From positions 2,234,790 to 2,288,580 of the forward strand of contig LSYV01000013.1 in the NCBI GenBank assembly GCA_001584585.1: DNA of 53,791 nucleotides. The letters are read 5' to 3'. Shown here one piece after another: positions 36,969 through 48,739 of this stretch. Every line of letters begins with the position of its first letter. The stretch's first letter is position 1. The notes under the pieces are model-generated. The model was not told the origin of the DNA. It ran no database searches and worked only from the letters and a program-made list of their open reading frames with translations. Made by a program: the position numbers and the translations under genes. Source of the stretch: Gonium pectorale. Lineage: Eukaryota > Chlorophyta > Chlorophyceae > Chlamydomonadales > Volvocaceae.

Positions 36969-39900
36969 TCACAGCTTCTTCCGCTCGGCGACCCAGCTGC
37001 GCTCCGTGTCCGGCAGATACGCCAGGGAGCACCTTGTGAACGCAAACTTGCGCAGCCCCGCGTATAGTGCGTCGTGGCGGGGGTCCATGGCCTCCTCGAA
37101 CGAGCTCACGTCGCCATCGGGGTGCAGCAGCGCGTACGGGTTGGAGCAGCTGATGCCGCCGCTGCCGCTGCTGCCGCTGCTGCCGGCGCCGTCGCCCTGA
37201 CCTCCGCTGCCGCGGCAGTAGCCCACTGCGGTCATCAGCGCGTCCAGTCGGTCCAACAGCGCTGAGGGGGCCGAGGGGATCCTGGGGGCGGGGGCGGGGG
37301 CGGGGATGCGGATGGGGACACAGGAGGGAGAGGTAGGGGAGCGGGGGGGGGGGGGATGTGCGATGCTAGTGCAGGAGAGGGACGGTCCGGGCGGGCGGGA
37401 GGTATGGCCCGAGAAGGCATGGCGGCAGCTGATCGGTTGGGCTTGCAGGTACCTGGCTCATGGACTCGCCGCGTTTCGCGTCAGAGGGGCATGCGGTCAC
37501 CGTCTGCTCGCGCCCGACACTGCCGTACCTGTTTGTCAGCTCGTACGGATCCAGCACGAGGTCGTACAGCTCCCTGAAACCGCCCATGCACCACACCACG
37601 TACTTGTAGCACGTGCCCGGCTTGCCGCGCCGCTCGGGCGGCCGAGGAGGGGGCGGGCTGGGAGCCGGGGAAGGCGGGGGGCTCGGCGGGCTGGGGCTGG
37701 GAGGCGGAGGTCGCGTGCGGAAGGGGGGCGGGCGGGGCGGCGGCGGCGACGGCGGTGTCATTGGCCCGTCCGGAGGCGGCAGTAACGGTGGCGGCGGTGG
37801 TGGCGGCAGAGGAGGAGGCGGATGTGGCGGTCGGAAAGGCCGCGGAGGCGACGGCGATGGCGGCGGCGGCCTGGGAGGCCGCGGCGATGGCGGAGGTGGA
37901 GGCGACGGCGGCGGCAGGAGCCGCGGAGGAGGTATGGATGGGGGCGGAGCAGGTGTGGGCTGGCCGGGGGCCAAAGAAGACGGGGAGGGCGGCGAAAGAG
38001 TGGCGGATGAGGTTCTCTCGAAAGGAGTGGGAGAAGGGGGAGGAGGTGGGGGCACCCAGGGAGGGGCATGGGAGGGAGCAGGTGGCGGCTGTGGCTGCGG
38101 CGGACGAGGCGAGAAGGGCAGGAGCGGTAGCGGGGAGGGCGATGGCAACGGGGGAAGAGGAAGCGGGGAGGGTGGCGGCGAGGGTCGCGGCGCAGAGGCA
38201 GGAGCGGGCGGCGGCGGTGACTGTGGCGAGGGCGGTAGCGGCGGCGATGGCGGAGCTGCCGGTGACAGTGGCGGCGGCGACAGCGGCGGTGGTGCAGGCT
38301 GTGGTGGCAGAGGTCGCGGCGGCGGGGAGCGCGGCGGGGGTGGCCGTTTGGACGGGCGGCGGGACCCCGTGGCGGGGGCGGAGTTTGCGGCGATGGCGGA
38401 GGCGGAGGCGGTGGTGATAGTGGTGGTGACGGGGGTGGCGACGGCGGCGGTGACGGCGGCGGGGATGGGGGTGGAAAAGGCGGTGGAAGGAGCGGCGGGC
38501 GTGATGGTGGAGGCGACGGCGGTGGGGAAGGCGGAGGCGACGGCGGAGGGGAACGAGGCGGAGGAGGCCGTGGGGATGGCGGCGGCAGTGATGGTGGAGG
38601 CGGAGGATGCGAATGGGGAGGGTGGGGGCGGCGGAGGTCGCGGCGGCGGAGGCGACGGTGGAGGTGGAGTGCGGCGACGGCGGCGATGGCGGCGGCGGCN
38701 NNNNNNNNNNNNNNNNNNNNNNNNNNNNNNNNNNNNNNNNNNNNNNNNNNNNNNNNNNNNNNNNNNNNNNNNNNNNNNNNNNNNNNNNNNNNNNNNNNNN
38801 NNNNNNNNNNNNNNNNNNNNNNNNNNNNNNNNNNNNNNNNNNNNNNNNNNNNNNNNNNNNNNNNNNNNNNNNNNNNNNNNNNNNNNNNNNNNNNNNNNNC
38901 AGAGGGCGCTGGCGGCGGTGGTGAGGGTGGCGGGGGTTGGGGAGGCGGCGGTAGTGGTGGCGGCGGCGGTGGTGGTGGTAACCGGGCCGGAGGCGGCGGC
39001 GATGGCGGTGGCTGCGGCGAGGGTGATGGTGGAGGTGGTGATGGAGGGGGCGGGGGCGGCGAAGATGCCTTGCGCGGCGAGCGGGGCGGCGGCGGCGCCA
39101 CAGGCGGCTCGGCAGGCGGCGGCGGCGGCGGCTGTGGTGGCGGCGACCGAGATGCTTTGCGCGGTGAGCGGGGCGGCGGCAGCGGCATCGCTGGCGGCAG
39201 CGGTGCCGCTGGCGGCGGCGGCGGCGGAAAGGGAATAGCCAGCGGCGGCGGAGGTGGTGGGGATTCTACTAAGGCTGGCTCCAACGGCGCTGGCGGGACC
39301 GCCAGCTGGGGCAGCGGGCTGACGCCGAGTATGGTGAACATGGCGAAGAAGGGGCTGGAAAAGATCTGGCTTGGGCCGCGTCGGAGCTGTCGCCATGGAG
39401 CATGTTGGGGACCGCGAGCCGCTTGGTTAGCAAGTGATGGAACGTACGAATGTGCGCGCCACCACAGTGCCATAACGCCACGTAGAAAGCAGCAGCACCC
39501 GTCTAAGCCACGAACCAAACGTGCTCAAGCAATACATGCGTGTCAAGTTGAGATAGAGGACGGGACAACGCACGGAGGGGAATCCAATCCGCCGCGCCAA
39601 CACAGCCCCACCTGCTCCGCCGCGCTCCTCAGCGCCGGCACGGCGTCGTACGAACTCGCCGCCAGTGAGAAAACGCCAACCGCCGGATCCGCCGCCAGAT
39701 CCATCAGGGCCAGCCCGCAGGCGGCGGCGCCCGACTTGGCGCGAATGAGGATGCAGGCCATGTTGCCCATGTTGCGCGCGTAGGAGGCGGGGTTGACCCG
39801 AATGGAGGGCAGGGCCGCGGGGTTTATTCGGAAGCCGATTGGCAGCAGCGTCGACAGGCCGTTGATCAGGGCGGAGGCCGGCGGAGGCGGCGGCGACGGC

Positions 39901-42900
39901 GACGCCACTGCAAAGGCCTGCGCGGCGCGGCGGCCCTGGGAGCCAGACGGCGGCGGCGGAAATGGCGGCGGGACGGCGGTGGCGAGGGTGGGGGAGGCAG
40001 TAGTGGCGGCGGCGGCCCCGTCCGGCGGCTGCCACGTGGCGGCGATGGCGGCGATGCGGTGATACTTACGGTACGGCAGCGGCAGGAAGGCGGCGGGGGC
40101 GGCGGCCACGTCGGCAACCTGCGGTGGGCGGATGGGATGGGCGAGATGGCTCACGGAGGGAGGGCACATTTACTGGCCGGTGGTGGGAGCCCTTCGGACC
40201 CGAGCCATGCCGTGCCGTGGTGCAAAAGAGGGCACGGTGCAGCTCCCTAGCCAGCAAAGAGGCCCGACGTGACTCCGAAACCAGCAGACTGCGTCGCGGA
40301 CGCTCCACGCCAAAAGAGCCGTCGTCCTGTGCCCAGCTGCGGGGCAGGACTCGACTGGGCAGCCTCCCCTGTGCTGGGATGCGCAAAACCCCCCCGGGCC
40401 CACCCACCGCCGCCGCGAAGTCCGCCTCCGGCAGCCCCGACCCGCGGGTCAGCTCCGCCACCATGCGCGCCGAGGCGCCGCCCACCGCCAGCTGCGTGGC
40501 TGGGTGGGGCGCGGGGACGCACGTGGCGGTGCCCGTGGCGGCCCCCAGAAGCACACAGCTGGCGGCCTGCTGGGAGGGCCACCTGGGGGCGGGGAGGGAG
40601 GAGGGAAGGGAGTTGAAGGGAAAGGAGAATGAAGAACGACGAGCTGCGCGCCAGCAGCGTAAGTCCCGAGGAAAGGCAGGGGAACAGAGGGAGGCGGCGC
40701 GGCGGAGCGGAAAAGGGGCGGTAACAGGGGATATGGGAGGGAGCGGGGAAGGCATGGGAACAGGGGGGGATGACACGGGGGCAGGAGGCAGGCGGAGGGG
40801 AAGAAGAGTAGGGAAAGAGGACAGAGTGAGGGGGTAAGATTAGTCTATGGAGGGAGGGGTAGCGGAGTTGGATGGAGGAGGGCGGGGGTCAAGGAGCGTA
40901 CACTGCGCGCTGCCTGCCCGGAAAGGGGCGAGCTGTGAAGGGCAGAAGGGCCCTCCCTCCCAGCCGCACAGAAAGCAAAACCTGCCGCACCTTTGTTCAT
41001 CCATGGGCTCGTCGTACACAAAGTCCAACGTCAGCGTGTACGGCCGAGGGGGCAACGCCTCCGCCGCCACCACTGCAGCAGCGGCCGCCGCCGCGGCTTC
41101 CGCCGACGGCTGGCCCTCCGCTGACCCCGGCGATGGCGGCTGACCGCGCCACCTCCGCAGCCGCAGCGTCTCGTCCCACATCCGCGTCACGTGCGCCTCC
41201 GCCTCCGCCTCAAGAGCCGCAACATCGCCATGACTCCATGGCTCCCAGGCCGCCTCCTCCTCCCCAAGCTGCACGTCCTGCCCCGCCTCCTGCGCCCCCT
41301 CCGCCTCCTCCGTTCCCTCCGCCTCCACCTCCGCCGCCAGCGCCCGCCGCCGCCGCCGCACGTTGGGCAGTTGGCCGTCATCGTCGCCGCCGTCGTCGCC
41401 GCCGTCGTCCGGCGGGCCGTTCTGTGGGAACGCATTGATGCCGCCGTGCAGTCCCGGCCCCGCGTAGGCGCGCGCGGCGCTGCCGTAGAACGTGTCGCCC
41501 CATCCCAGCGTGCCGTTGGGCAGGGCTCTGGCGGGTGGGGCGAGTTCCCACAAGAGCAGGAACAGGTGGCGAAGAGGAGCACGCGCTGTCACACTTTTAC
41601 ACTTTTAAGGGGTACTCCTGTGCCTCCAGTTGGGACTCACCTGGCAAAGCTGGGACTTGTCCACACTCCTTACCTAATCCGCTGGCGGTCCTGCTAACCC
41701 CAGCCCCCAGGCCGTTCCCATCATCCCGGAATCTCCCCTCCTCCCCACCCTCCCCACCCTTCCCCTGCCCGCACCCTCCCTCCCCCCCTCTCATTTCCCT
41801 TCAACTCCCTCCCCCCACCTGGCGTAATCCGCCGCGCTCCCGAACGCCAGGTGGCCGGTGCAGATGCGCACCGCCCGGTAGTCCTTGAGCGTGATGCGCC
41901 GGTCCCACGCGTGGCCCCACATCTCAATCGGCATCCTGGCAGGGGGGGAGGGGGAGGGGGAGGGGGAGGAGGAGGGGGAAGGGCACGAGGTGGGGGTTTT
42001 CGGGCCCCTGGAATCCACATTCCTTTGGGCGGCAGCTGTGGGAGCCGCTGCCCTCAAGCGAGGCACACAGGCCCTAAGCGCGTGGAGCTAAACCCAGTGG
42101 GCTCACCTGAGTACGGTTACGTCTACGAAACGTGTACAGCACATGTACGGCGCACACGCACAGCGTTATGACAAGACGAAGCGCTTTACTGGCGGGCGCG
42201 AAGCGGCCCTGTTGACTCACATCTCGCGGAGGCCGCGATTGTAGGTCCCTTGCTGCTGCAGCGACCGCCGCTGCTGTGTGGCTGACGCCGTGACATTGCC
42301 CGCGCCGCCGGCGCCGGCGCCGTCAGCCGCCCTGGCTCCACCCAGAAGTGTGTCCGGTCCCTCGAACCCAGACTCTATAACCAGCAGAGCTCCATCCGTA
42401 GCTGATCCAACGCCCTGCCGACGCCGCCCGTGCCCAGCATCCGCCGCCACGCGCCGCCGCCGGCCTTTGGTCGCCGCCGGCGACCCAGACGACCGCCCAG
42501 CCGCCGTCGCCACCGGCCTGCCGTACGTATAGTTGTACGGAAACCGGAAGCTGGGCAGCAGCTCGGGCAGCGGGATGGGGCTCCCGTCCGCGAGTGGCGG
42601 CACCCCCGCCCCGCTGAGCGCCATCACGGTGGCGGGGATGTCCACCATGTTGCCCTGGGGGCAGGGCGGACGGGTGGGGAGGCAGGGCGGAGTGGCGGAC
42701 AACAGGGTTTTGGCACACCCGAACCTGACTGAGCTCGTACGAAAGCAAACCAATGCCAAGGCTTGCAGGGTATATGCCTGATAGCGTCCTTTCTTCTGTC
42801 CTTTGCTCCTTCCCCTCCCTCCTTACGATCCACCCGACCCAGATCAGAACGCTCACAGACTCCACCACACACCCGGCCCCCTCCCGGGTCCACAGGTTGT

Positions 42901-45900
42901 CTCCGCCTCGACCGCCACAAGCTCTTCCCCCCTCCCTGCGGTTCGGCGCCCCGTGTTGCGGCCCGCTGCCCATTCTTCCCACCCGCCGGCCCGTCTCGAG
43001 CGCACCTGCCAGTCACTGACCATCGCCGAGGTAATGCCCGGTCCTGCCGACGAGATAGGGAGGGGTGGGGTGGTGGGATTCAGGCGCAATGCCCACCTGC
43101 AGCGCACCAGGCTCGCAGATTGGCACTGGTGGGTCGGCCGTGATCACTCCCGGTCCCTTTCGACTCGCCTGCTCTTCAGCTCCCTCTACCCTCTTACCCC
43201 CTCGCAGCCACACCCCTCCCACCCACCACTCCGTATCCCGCCTTCCCCCCGCCCCATCCCCCCTCCCTCCCCCTCCCCGCCCACCTCTCATGAAGAAGGG
43301 CACCCGCACCACCTCCTCCCAGTGGAACTGCTTGCCCTGCGCCTGCGCGTGGTTGCCTAGCTGGAAGCCATTGTCCGAGGTGTAGATTAGGTAGGTGTCG
43401 GAGAGCGCGCCCAGCGAGGAGAGCGCCATCACTAGCGGAGAGCAGGACCGGGAGTGGGCGCGGGCGTGGGGAGTAAGGGCGGAGGGGGTTCGTAACGCGG
43501 GCTGACCGAGAGGCAGCCGTGAGTACGGCACGAGGTGTACGGCATGCGTGCGTCGGGGAGGGCGCCCATGGCGGACCGGGCCTATACGCGATGGCGTGGG
43601 CATGGATGAGAGGATGACTCAACACTTACCCAGCTGTCCGATCATCTCGTCCACGGCGCGTAGCGAGCGGATCCTCGCGCGGTAGTGCTTCTGGAGGCCC
43701 TTGCCGCTGCCGACCTCGTTCACAAGGCCCAGCTCGTCGGGCGGCGCCACGTTGAAATTGGGGTTCAGCGGCAGCAGCGCCTCCGGGAAGAGGTCTTTGT
43801 GGCGCGCCGCGGGCACAGGGTATCCGCAGCCGCCCTGCTGGTTGACCACGTCACACTGCGTATGCGGGGCGATGGGCGTGATCTGCAGGTAGAACGGCCG
43901 GCCGTCGGGCGCCGCCAGCGCCTCGCGAATGTACTGCTCGGCCTTGTCGGCGATCACGTCCGTACTGTACGAGCCGTCAAGCACCTGCGGGCGGTTGGCA
44001 GTTGGAGCTTGGAGGTGGGCGCTTGGAGGCAGGAGGCCATGTGGTAAACAGCGTGTCCATGAACAGCGCGTTAACATCTGCCTCGTGCTGCCGAGAGGTC
44101 AGGCCCGTACGTGCGCCGTACATGCGCCGTACATGTCCGCACCCTGCAGCGGCTCTGCGGCTCTGCAAGCCCCACCCCAACGCAGGACTAGTACTCGGAT
44201 ACAACTAAGATCTGTGCTGAAACTGCGGCGACTGGCTCGAGCAGTCGTGTTAGTCCCACAGTTGCTGCAACCAGCCTTCAGCCGTCGCCAAAACATCCAA
44301 CCAGTCACCCATCAACCAACGAACAATTCCCAAAGCAAGCGTCCTGTATCCAACCTACCTGCGTCTTCCCGCAGTTTTTGCTGAACCCCGGTTTGTTGTA
44401 CAGGTAGACGTACGGCTCGACCAGCGCGTCCCACACGTCCCAGCCGCGAGGACACCTGTCGTACGGGACGGGCGGTACGGAAGGTTTACGACGTAGCATA
44501 GCAGTTGCTTGGCGCAATGATCTCGGGGTTCCTTATTGGCTAAGAAACACGCAAACCAACTTGCGTATGCGACCCGGGTAGGTGCTGGCGGGAGGGCCCG
44601 TGCGATTGCAGCTCTAATGCATGGCGCTCATACGTCATATCGGCCGTACAGCCACAGTGCCAGATTCCGCAATGCCGCCGTACGCACCTGAAGCGCTCGT
44701 CGGTCGGGTCCATGGCGTTTAGGAATTTGCCCACGTGCATGGTTCGGTAGCCCGCCTGCTGCAGCCAGGTGGGCAGGTAGTTCGAGTCCAGGCCCTGCGA
44801 CATGAACTTCCAAAAGCTGCCTGCGCGGGGCCGGAGGGGGGAATACGAGGGACGATCAGCCAGGCCGGGGTCAGTCAGGCAGGTGTCAGTCCTCCACAAG
44901 CCCTGCCGTGAGGACTGCCAACCGCGCCCAGGACCATCCGTCACACCCAACCCTAGTGACCTTACCCGCACGGCCGAGCCGCACGTTGTCTCCCGCCCCT
45001 CCGGCACGCGCCACCCGACCGGAGCTCCAACCCACACGCGTGACGATGCACTACGGCGTCCTCACCACCATTGCATCCTTGCCTCCACACACCGCGGTCC
45101 CCGCCTTTCCCCATCTGACTCAGTACTCCCATCGCCCGCCTCTACCTGCCCTGGCCCTCGACCTTCGGCCCTCGGCCCTCCGTCCGCAGTTCCCAGTCCC
45201 CGCCCCCGCCGGGCTCCCTGTACTCCTGACCCGCCCCGTGCAGCTCGCTGCGTCCCCCGCTCCGCCCACCCCCACCAACGCCCAACGCAGCCCGCCACCC
45301 TCCACCTCCGCCCCCGGCCGTCCGCACCGTGCGGCTCGATGTTGGAGGTGACGTTGTTGTTGTGCGTGTAGCGGCCGGTCATGAGGATGGAGCGCGAAGG
45401 GCAGCAGGCGGCGGTGGAGATGAGGAAGTTGCGCAGCTGCAGCCCCGCCTCCGCCAGGTGCGTATTGAGGGCGGGCATGTAGCGCGGGTGGGTGCTGTTG
45501 AGCATGTAGTCCTGGTCGTCCTGGGGGGGAGGGACGAGGGGGAGGAGGGGAGGTGGGGGGGGGGGAGGGTGAAGGTAAGGGGGAGGGGGAGGTGCGCGGG
45601 TGAGAGGGAGGGAAGGGTGAAAGGGGGTGCGATGGTGGTGCTGGTGGGCGGAGTGGTGGTGGGCAATGTCGTGGATGATGGGTAGGGTGGGCAGAACAGT
45701 GCAAAGGAGATTGTTCATCAGGCGGAGGTGTCTTGTGCAGGGGTCACCTCAGGGCAGTGGGGTGCAGGGTGTGTGCGGGTTGGATGGGCGCGTGTGTATG
45801 TGGGTGGGGCATTGAGGTGGGGCGGCACAGCGGACGGGTGTGATGCATGCGTGTTTGATGCATCTTGGTACAATGGCAGTAAGACGTGGTTCAGGGGGTA

Positions 45901-46180
45901 CAATGCGAGACAGTGGACGGCGGACGTCAGCGTAGGGTGCCTGGCCCTTGCGAGATCCCCTCCATCCCGCCCCACCCGCCCCACCCGCCACCCCCCGGCA
46001 GTTCTCCACGGGACATCAACGAATGCCTCCCGAAGGTGATTCCTCGCCGCGCACGCTCACTGTCATTATGACGATGATGTTTGGCCTGCTGGCACGTTGT
46101 GCCATGGAGGCAACCAGCATGTTGGTCAAGGCCGCCACAACTACAGTGCCGAATGCATGACGCTGTTGCCATGCAGTCAT
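36969..46180 (-). CDS. secreted sulfatase split by a giant acidic and Ser-Pro-rich insertion
   Basis: Second family-S1 sulfatase, paralogue of the gene at 26509-33133. Exons: 46180-46061, 45520-45328, 44820-44688, 44455-44359, 43984-43630, 43431-43285, 43043-43006, 42654-42221, 41935-41819, 41527-40991, 40582-40408, 40118-40070, 39907-39612, about 39305-37529 (contains the 200-N gap), 37281-36969. Signal peptide MTAWQQRHAFGTVVVAALTN...; DDQD 41-44; CCPSR with formylglycine Cys80; Lys136 in VGKF; His222 in APHTQ; SDNG 319-320; GKQFHWEEVVRVPFF. After RICTGHLAFGSAADYA (about residue 545), where the paralogue continues straight to STCWKY, about 350 residues of acidic/Ala-rich and unrecognised sequence and about 500 of Ser/Pro-rich sequence intervene before GTCYKYVVWCMGGFRELYDL and LLDRLDALMTAVGYC. 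It ends SWVAERKKL. Start of the Pro-rich exon and frame across the gap are uncertain. Confidence 0.85.
38700..38899. other. assembly gap (200 N)
   Basis: Exactly 200 N lie inside the GGC/GGT-rich (minus: CCN-rich) Pro-coding exon of the second sulfatase. The round number suggests a nominal gap length. Confidence 0.98.
40611..40660 (+). repeat. intronic repeat module R, copy 2 (beside an acceptor)
   Basis: It reads GTTGAAGGGAAAGGAGAATG followed by AAGAACGACGAGCTGCGCGCC. It sits in intron 10 of the second sulfatase; its transcribed-strand pyrimidine run leads into the acceptor of exon 11 (40582), about 28 nt away. Confidence 0.8.
41792..41810 (-). repeat. intronic repeat module R, partial inverted copy
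   Basis: The reverse strand reads GGGAGTTGAAGGGAAATG, the first part of module R, just downstream of the exon 9 donor (41818) of the second sulfatase. Confidence 0.55.
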
Positions 46181-47099
46181 CGCCGGCACAACGGCGGGCC
46201 AAGAGTTATTGGCCCGCAAGCAGATTGCAGCGGCGGGAGCCCGCCAAATGCCCTATGTCACGTAAAGGCCGTCATGACATATATTTCTTGTGTGACAAAT
46301 GGTCGCACGTGTATCAGAGCTGGGGCTAGCCTAACGTTCGGGAGTAGTTGCGCACATGGCAACGGACGCGAGGCGCAAGATGGAGATATCAAGCCAGTAG
46401 TTCTAATGAATAGTTGTACGCAGGCAGCTTCGTAAAGAAAACGCGACGTCAGTCTTTAGAAGTTATCCGCCCACCATGTAGCTCGTGCTGTTGCCGCCTG
46501 ACTGCGGGCGATGACAGCGTATAAGGATAGCAAAATATGCAAAAGATGCTCAGCAACATGAACACAAGGCGATTGAAAGTGAAGCAGTGACGTAGTCACA
46601 CTTCAGCTCACAAGCGGCTGCACCTACACTAGTTTACTATGTAACACCAAAATTATTATAAAAGAGATCTTGGACTTCCCACGAGGCGTTTGGCAATGCC
46701 GACCCATGGGCGACGCACAGGCCAGCACTTCAAACAATTTAACAAAAAGGGCACATGGAGAAAGAGGGAGCCCGGCTACACACGGCCATCCGCACCCGAA
46801 GCTGAGGCATTTCCAGTAGCGTGCAAGGTACCGCGGGCTGGTTGGTACAAGACGGAGACATGCATGGGAGTCAACGTTCCACCCACCGTGCCACCCACCT
46901 CAGAGGGACCGGCTTATCAACTTGATTGTTCCTTCAGAATCACCTGATGGTATTGGAGTTGTTGTGCGGGCTTAGCCGGGTCGGCGCTCATCCCCGCATG
47001 GTTATCAGACCGGCGCGCGCCTTGCCCGCGCACCCTACACCTGACCGCGATACACAGGCCTTCCAAAAGATGAGTGCATTCCGTTCACGTCCCAATAAT
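46181..47099. other. intergenic, upstream of the second sulfatase
   Basis: AT-richer stretch that should contain the promoter and 5' UTR of the second sulfatase. A short plus-strand ORF at 46690-46947 has no recognisable features. I see no other gene. Confidence 0.5.
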
Positions 47100-48470
47100 C
47101 TGCCTGCATGCAAAAGCGCTGCAAAATCACCATCACAACTTTGCCTCAGGAAGGCTGAGCGAGCAACGGGCGGGCCAAGGTGGAGTGGCTGGAGGCACAG
47201 GCAGCGCCCGGCCTGCTCCACGGGGACACGGGCGTGTGTGCGGCCGCTGCGGGCTGCCCAACCCCGGGTGGCGTGGCTGCTGGGCCGGGTTTACGCCGCC
47301 AAAGGTGTCTGTGCGACCCGCACGCTTGAAGCCGGCAACACGCCTGCCCTGGAACTCCTGCTTCGGGCGGGGGCTGCAGCCCAAGCCCGGCGTGGTTGCC
47401 TACGCTGCACGTGAGAGGCAGCTGGAGTGCGGCTGTTCGCTGTACGCTGTTGAGGTGGGAAAACGTCGTAAACCGCAGTTTGGGGAGCCACAACTCCACG
47501 GGCATACACACCCGCGCGACGTTTCCAGTAGGGCAGGCGGGCGGCACAAGAAAAGGCAGGCGAGCGAGGCAAACGAGCAGGCGCTCCGACCCCCAGTCCT
47601 GGATGGGGCAGCTTACCAGCGCGTTGCTGTGACTACGTGGTTGCCTCATTGGAACTGTTGTGGGTCTGCTCCTCGGCATTGCCGACGTCCCAACCGGTCC
47701 ACTGGCGACCAGCGGTTACCAAAGGTGGCGCAGGCTGCAGCAGATGGTGGGACCGTGGGAGGCTGCCGGTGCCGGTGCTGGTGTTGGTGCTGGTGGTGAC
47801 GGTGGCGGTCGCGGAGCTGGACGAATCTGTTCGGGACCGCTATCCGCTTGACGCCGCTGTCGACGTCGACGTGTGTAACCTCGGGGTGCTGAGGTGGCTG
47901 CGGCAGCACAGCTGCCCGCTGAACGGTGCAGAGGTGGCACTATCTGCGGCGCAACGAACGCGGGAGTGTGGAGGCCCTGGCATGGGCTGCGGAGGAGCTG
48001 TGGGCGCCACTGCTTCCCCGTTTCTGGTTCTCGTTTTTTACTGCAGGGCGGTGACCTGCTGGACGTTGTCGCTGTGTGGGGCCGCATTGGGCCAAGGGCC
48101 TGGCGGCTGGAGCGCGGCTGCCCCTGGGGCGCCGACGCACTCTGGTCGGCAGCATTCACCGGCTGCGAGGTACCCCCGGCGTTTGGAGTTGGAGTTGGAG
48201 TACGGACACGAAATCGTACTTGCTTGAGGCACGCCGGCTTGCTCGTAGTTTTGCAGGCGTGTGCGAACAGCTGTTGTTACCGTATGATGGGTGCCCATGG
48301 CCTACAGCCCGTGCATGCCTTGTTGGGAGTTGTGTTCAAACGTTGGAGCTGCTGAGAACCGCTCTCAGGGACCTGTATCGTGCGTGCACGCCTGGGGCAC
48401 GTCGCACGCACGTGTGCCGGCTGTCGGGTGTAGCGCAAGTGGCTTCCTGGTTGTGTGCTCGTTAGCAGCC
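47100..48470 (+). pseudogene. decayed ankyrin-repeat-like gene
   Basis: Fragments typical of the large volvocine ankyrin-like family appear in changing frames: TLEAGNTPALELLLRAGAAA (about 47320-47380), VVAYAARERQLE (about 47390), VCNLGVLRWLRQHSCPLN then GAEVALSAAQ (47870-47950), GSVEALAWAAEEL (about 47965-48003), RLERGCPWGADALWSAAFTG (48110-48165) and YDGCPWPTARACLVGSCVQT (48283-48340). The order matches a run of degenerate 30-35-residue repeats with a GCPW signature, but at least four frame changes with no convincing splice sites make an intact product unlikely. A dispersed repeat (copy D) interrupts it near 47440-47560. TGTAA signals follow at 48720. Alternatively it is a functional gene with poor-quality sequence. 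Confidence 0.6.
47440..47560 (-). repeat. dispersed repeat, copy D
   Basis: The reverse strand shows CCGCCTGCCCTACTGGAAAC then GTCGCGCGGGTGTGTATGCC, i.e. the core with the CCTTC step missing. It is the most diverged of the four copies and lies inside the ankyrin-like pseudogene. Confidence 0.7.
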
Positions 48471-48719
48471 AGGCGGCCCCACGGGGACGCTGGGCGGCAC
48501 CGCTGCTGGAAACAGCGCCCTACTGGAACCATCGCACCCCCGGTGGCCTTCCATGTTTCTGCTTCCCTTTTTGAGGCAGCGCTCGCGTGTGCGGATAGCT
48601 ACCGTATGGGCCGGCGTGCACGGCCTCATGCGGCGTGTTACGTACGGAGATGGGGACCAGGACCCCAGCCCAATATTCGCAATTCGTCCATGCGCCCCCC
48701 CCCCGGCTTTTAACGGACG

Positions 48720-48731
48720 TGTAACCTGTAA
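48720..48731 (+). terminator. tandem TGTAA polyadenylation signals
   Basis: TGTAA occurs at 48720-48724 and 48727-48731. TGTAA is the usual poly(A) signal of chlamydomonad algae. The position, about 250 bp after the last ankyrin-like segment on the same strand, suits the 3' end of that ancestral gene. Confidence 0.5.
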
Positions 48732-48739
48732 CCTGTTAA

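Noticed and set aside
37613..39238. 541-codon plus-strand Gly-rich ORF
   Set aside because: It is the complement of the Ser/Pro-rich exon; CCN-rich coding always gives Gly-rich antisense frames.
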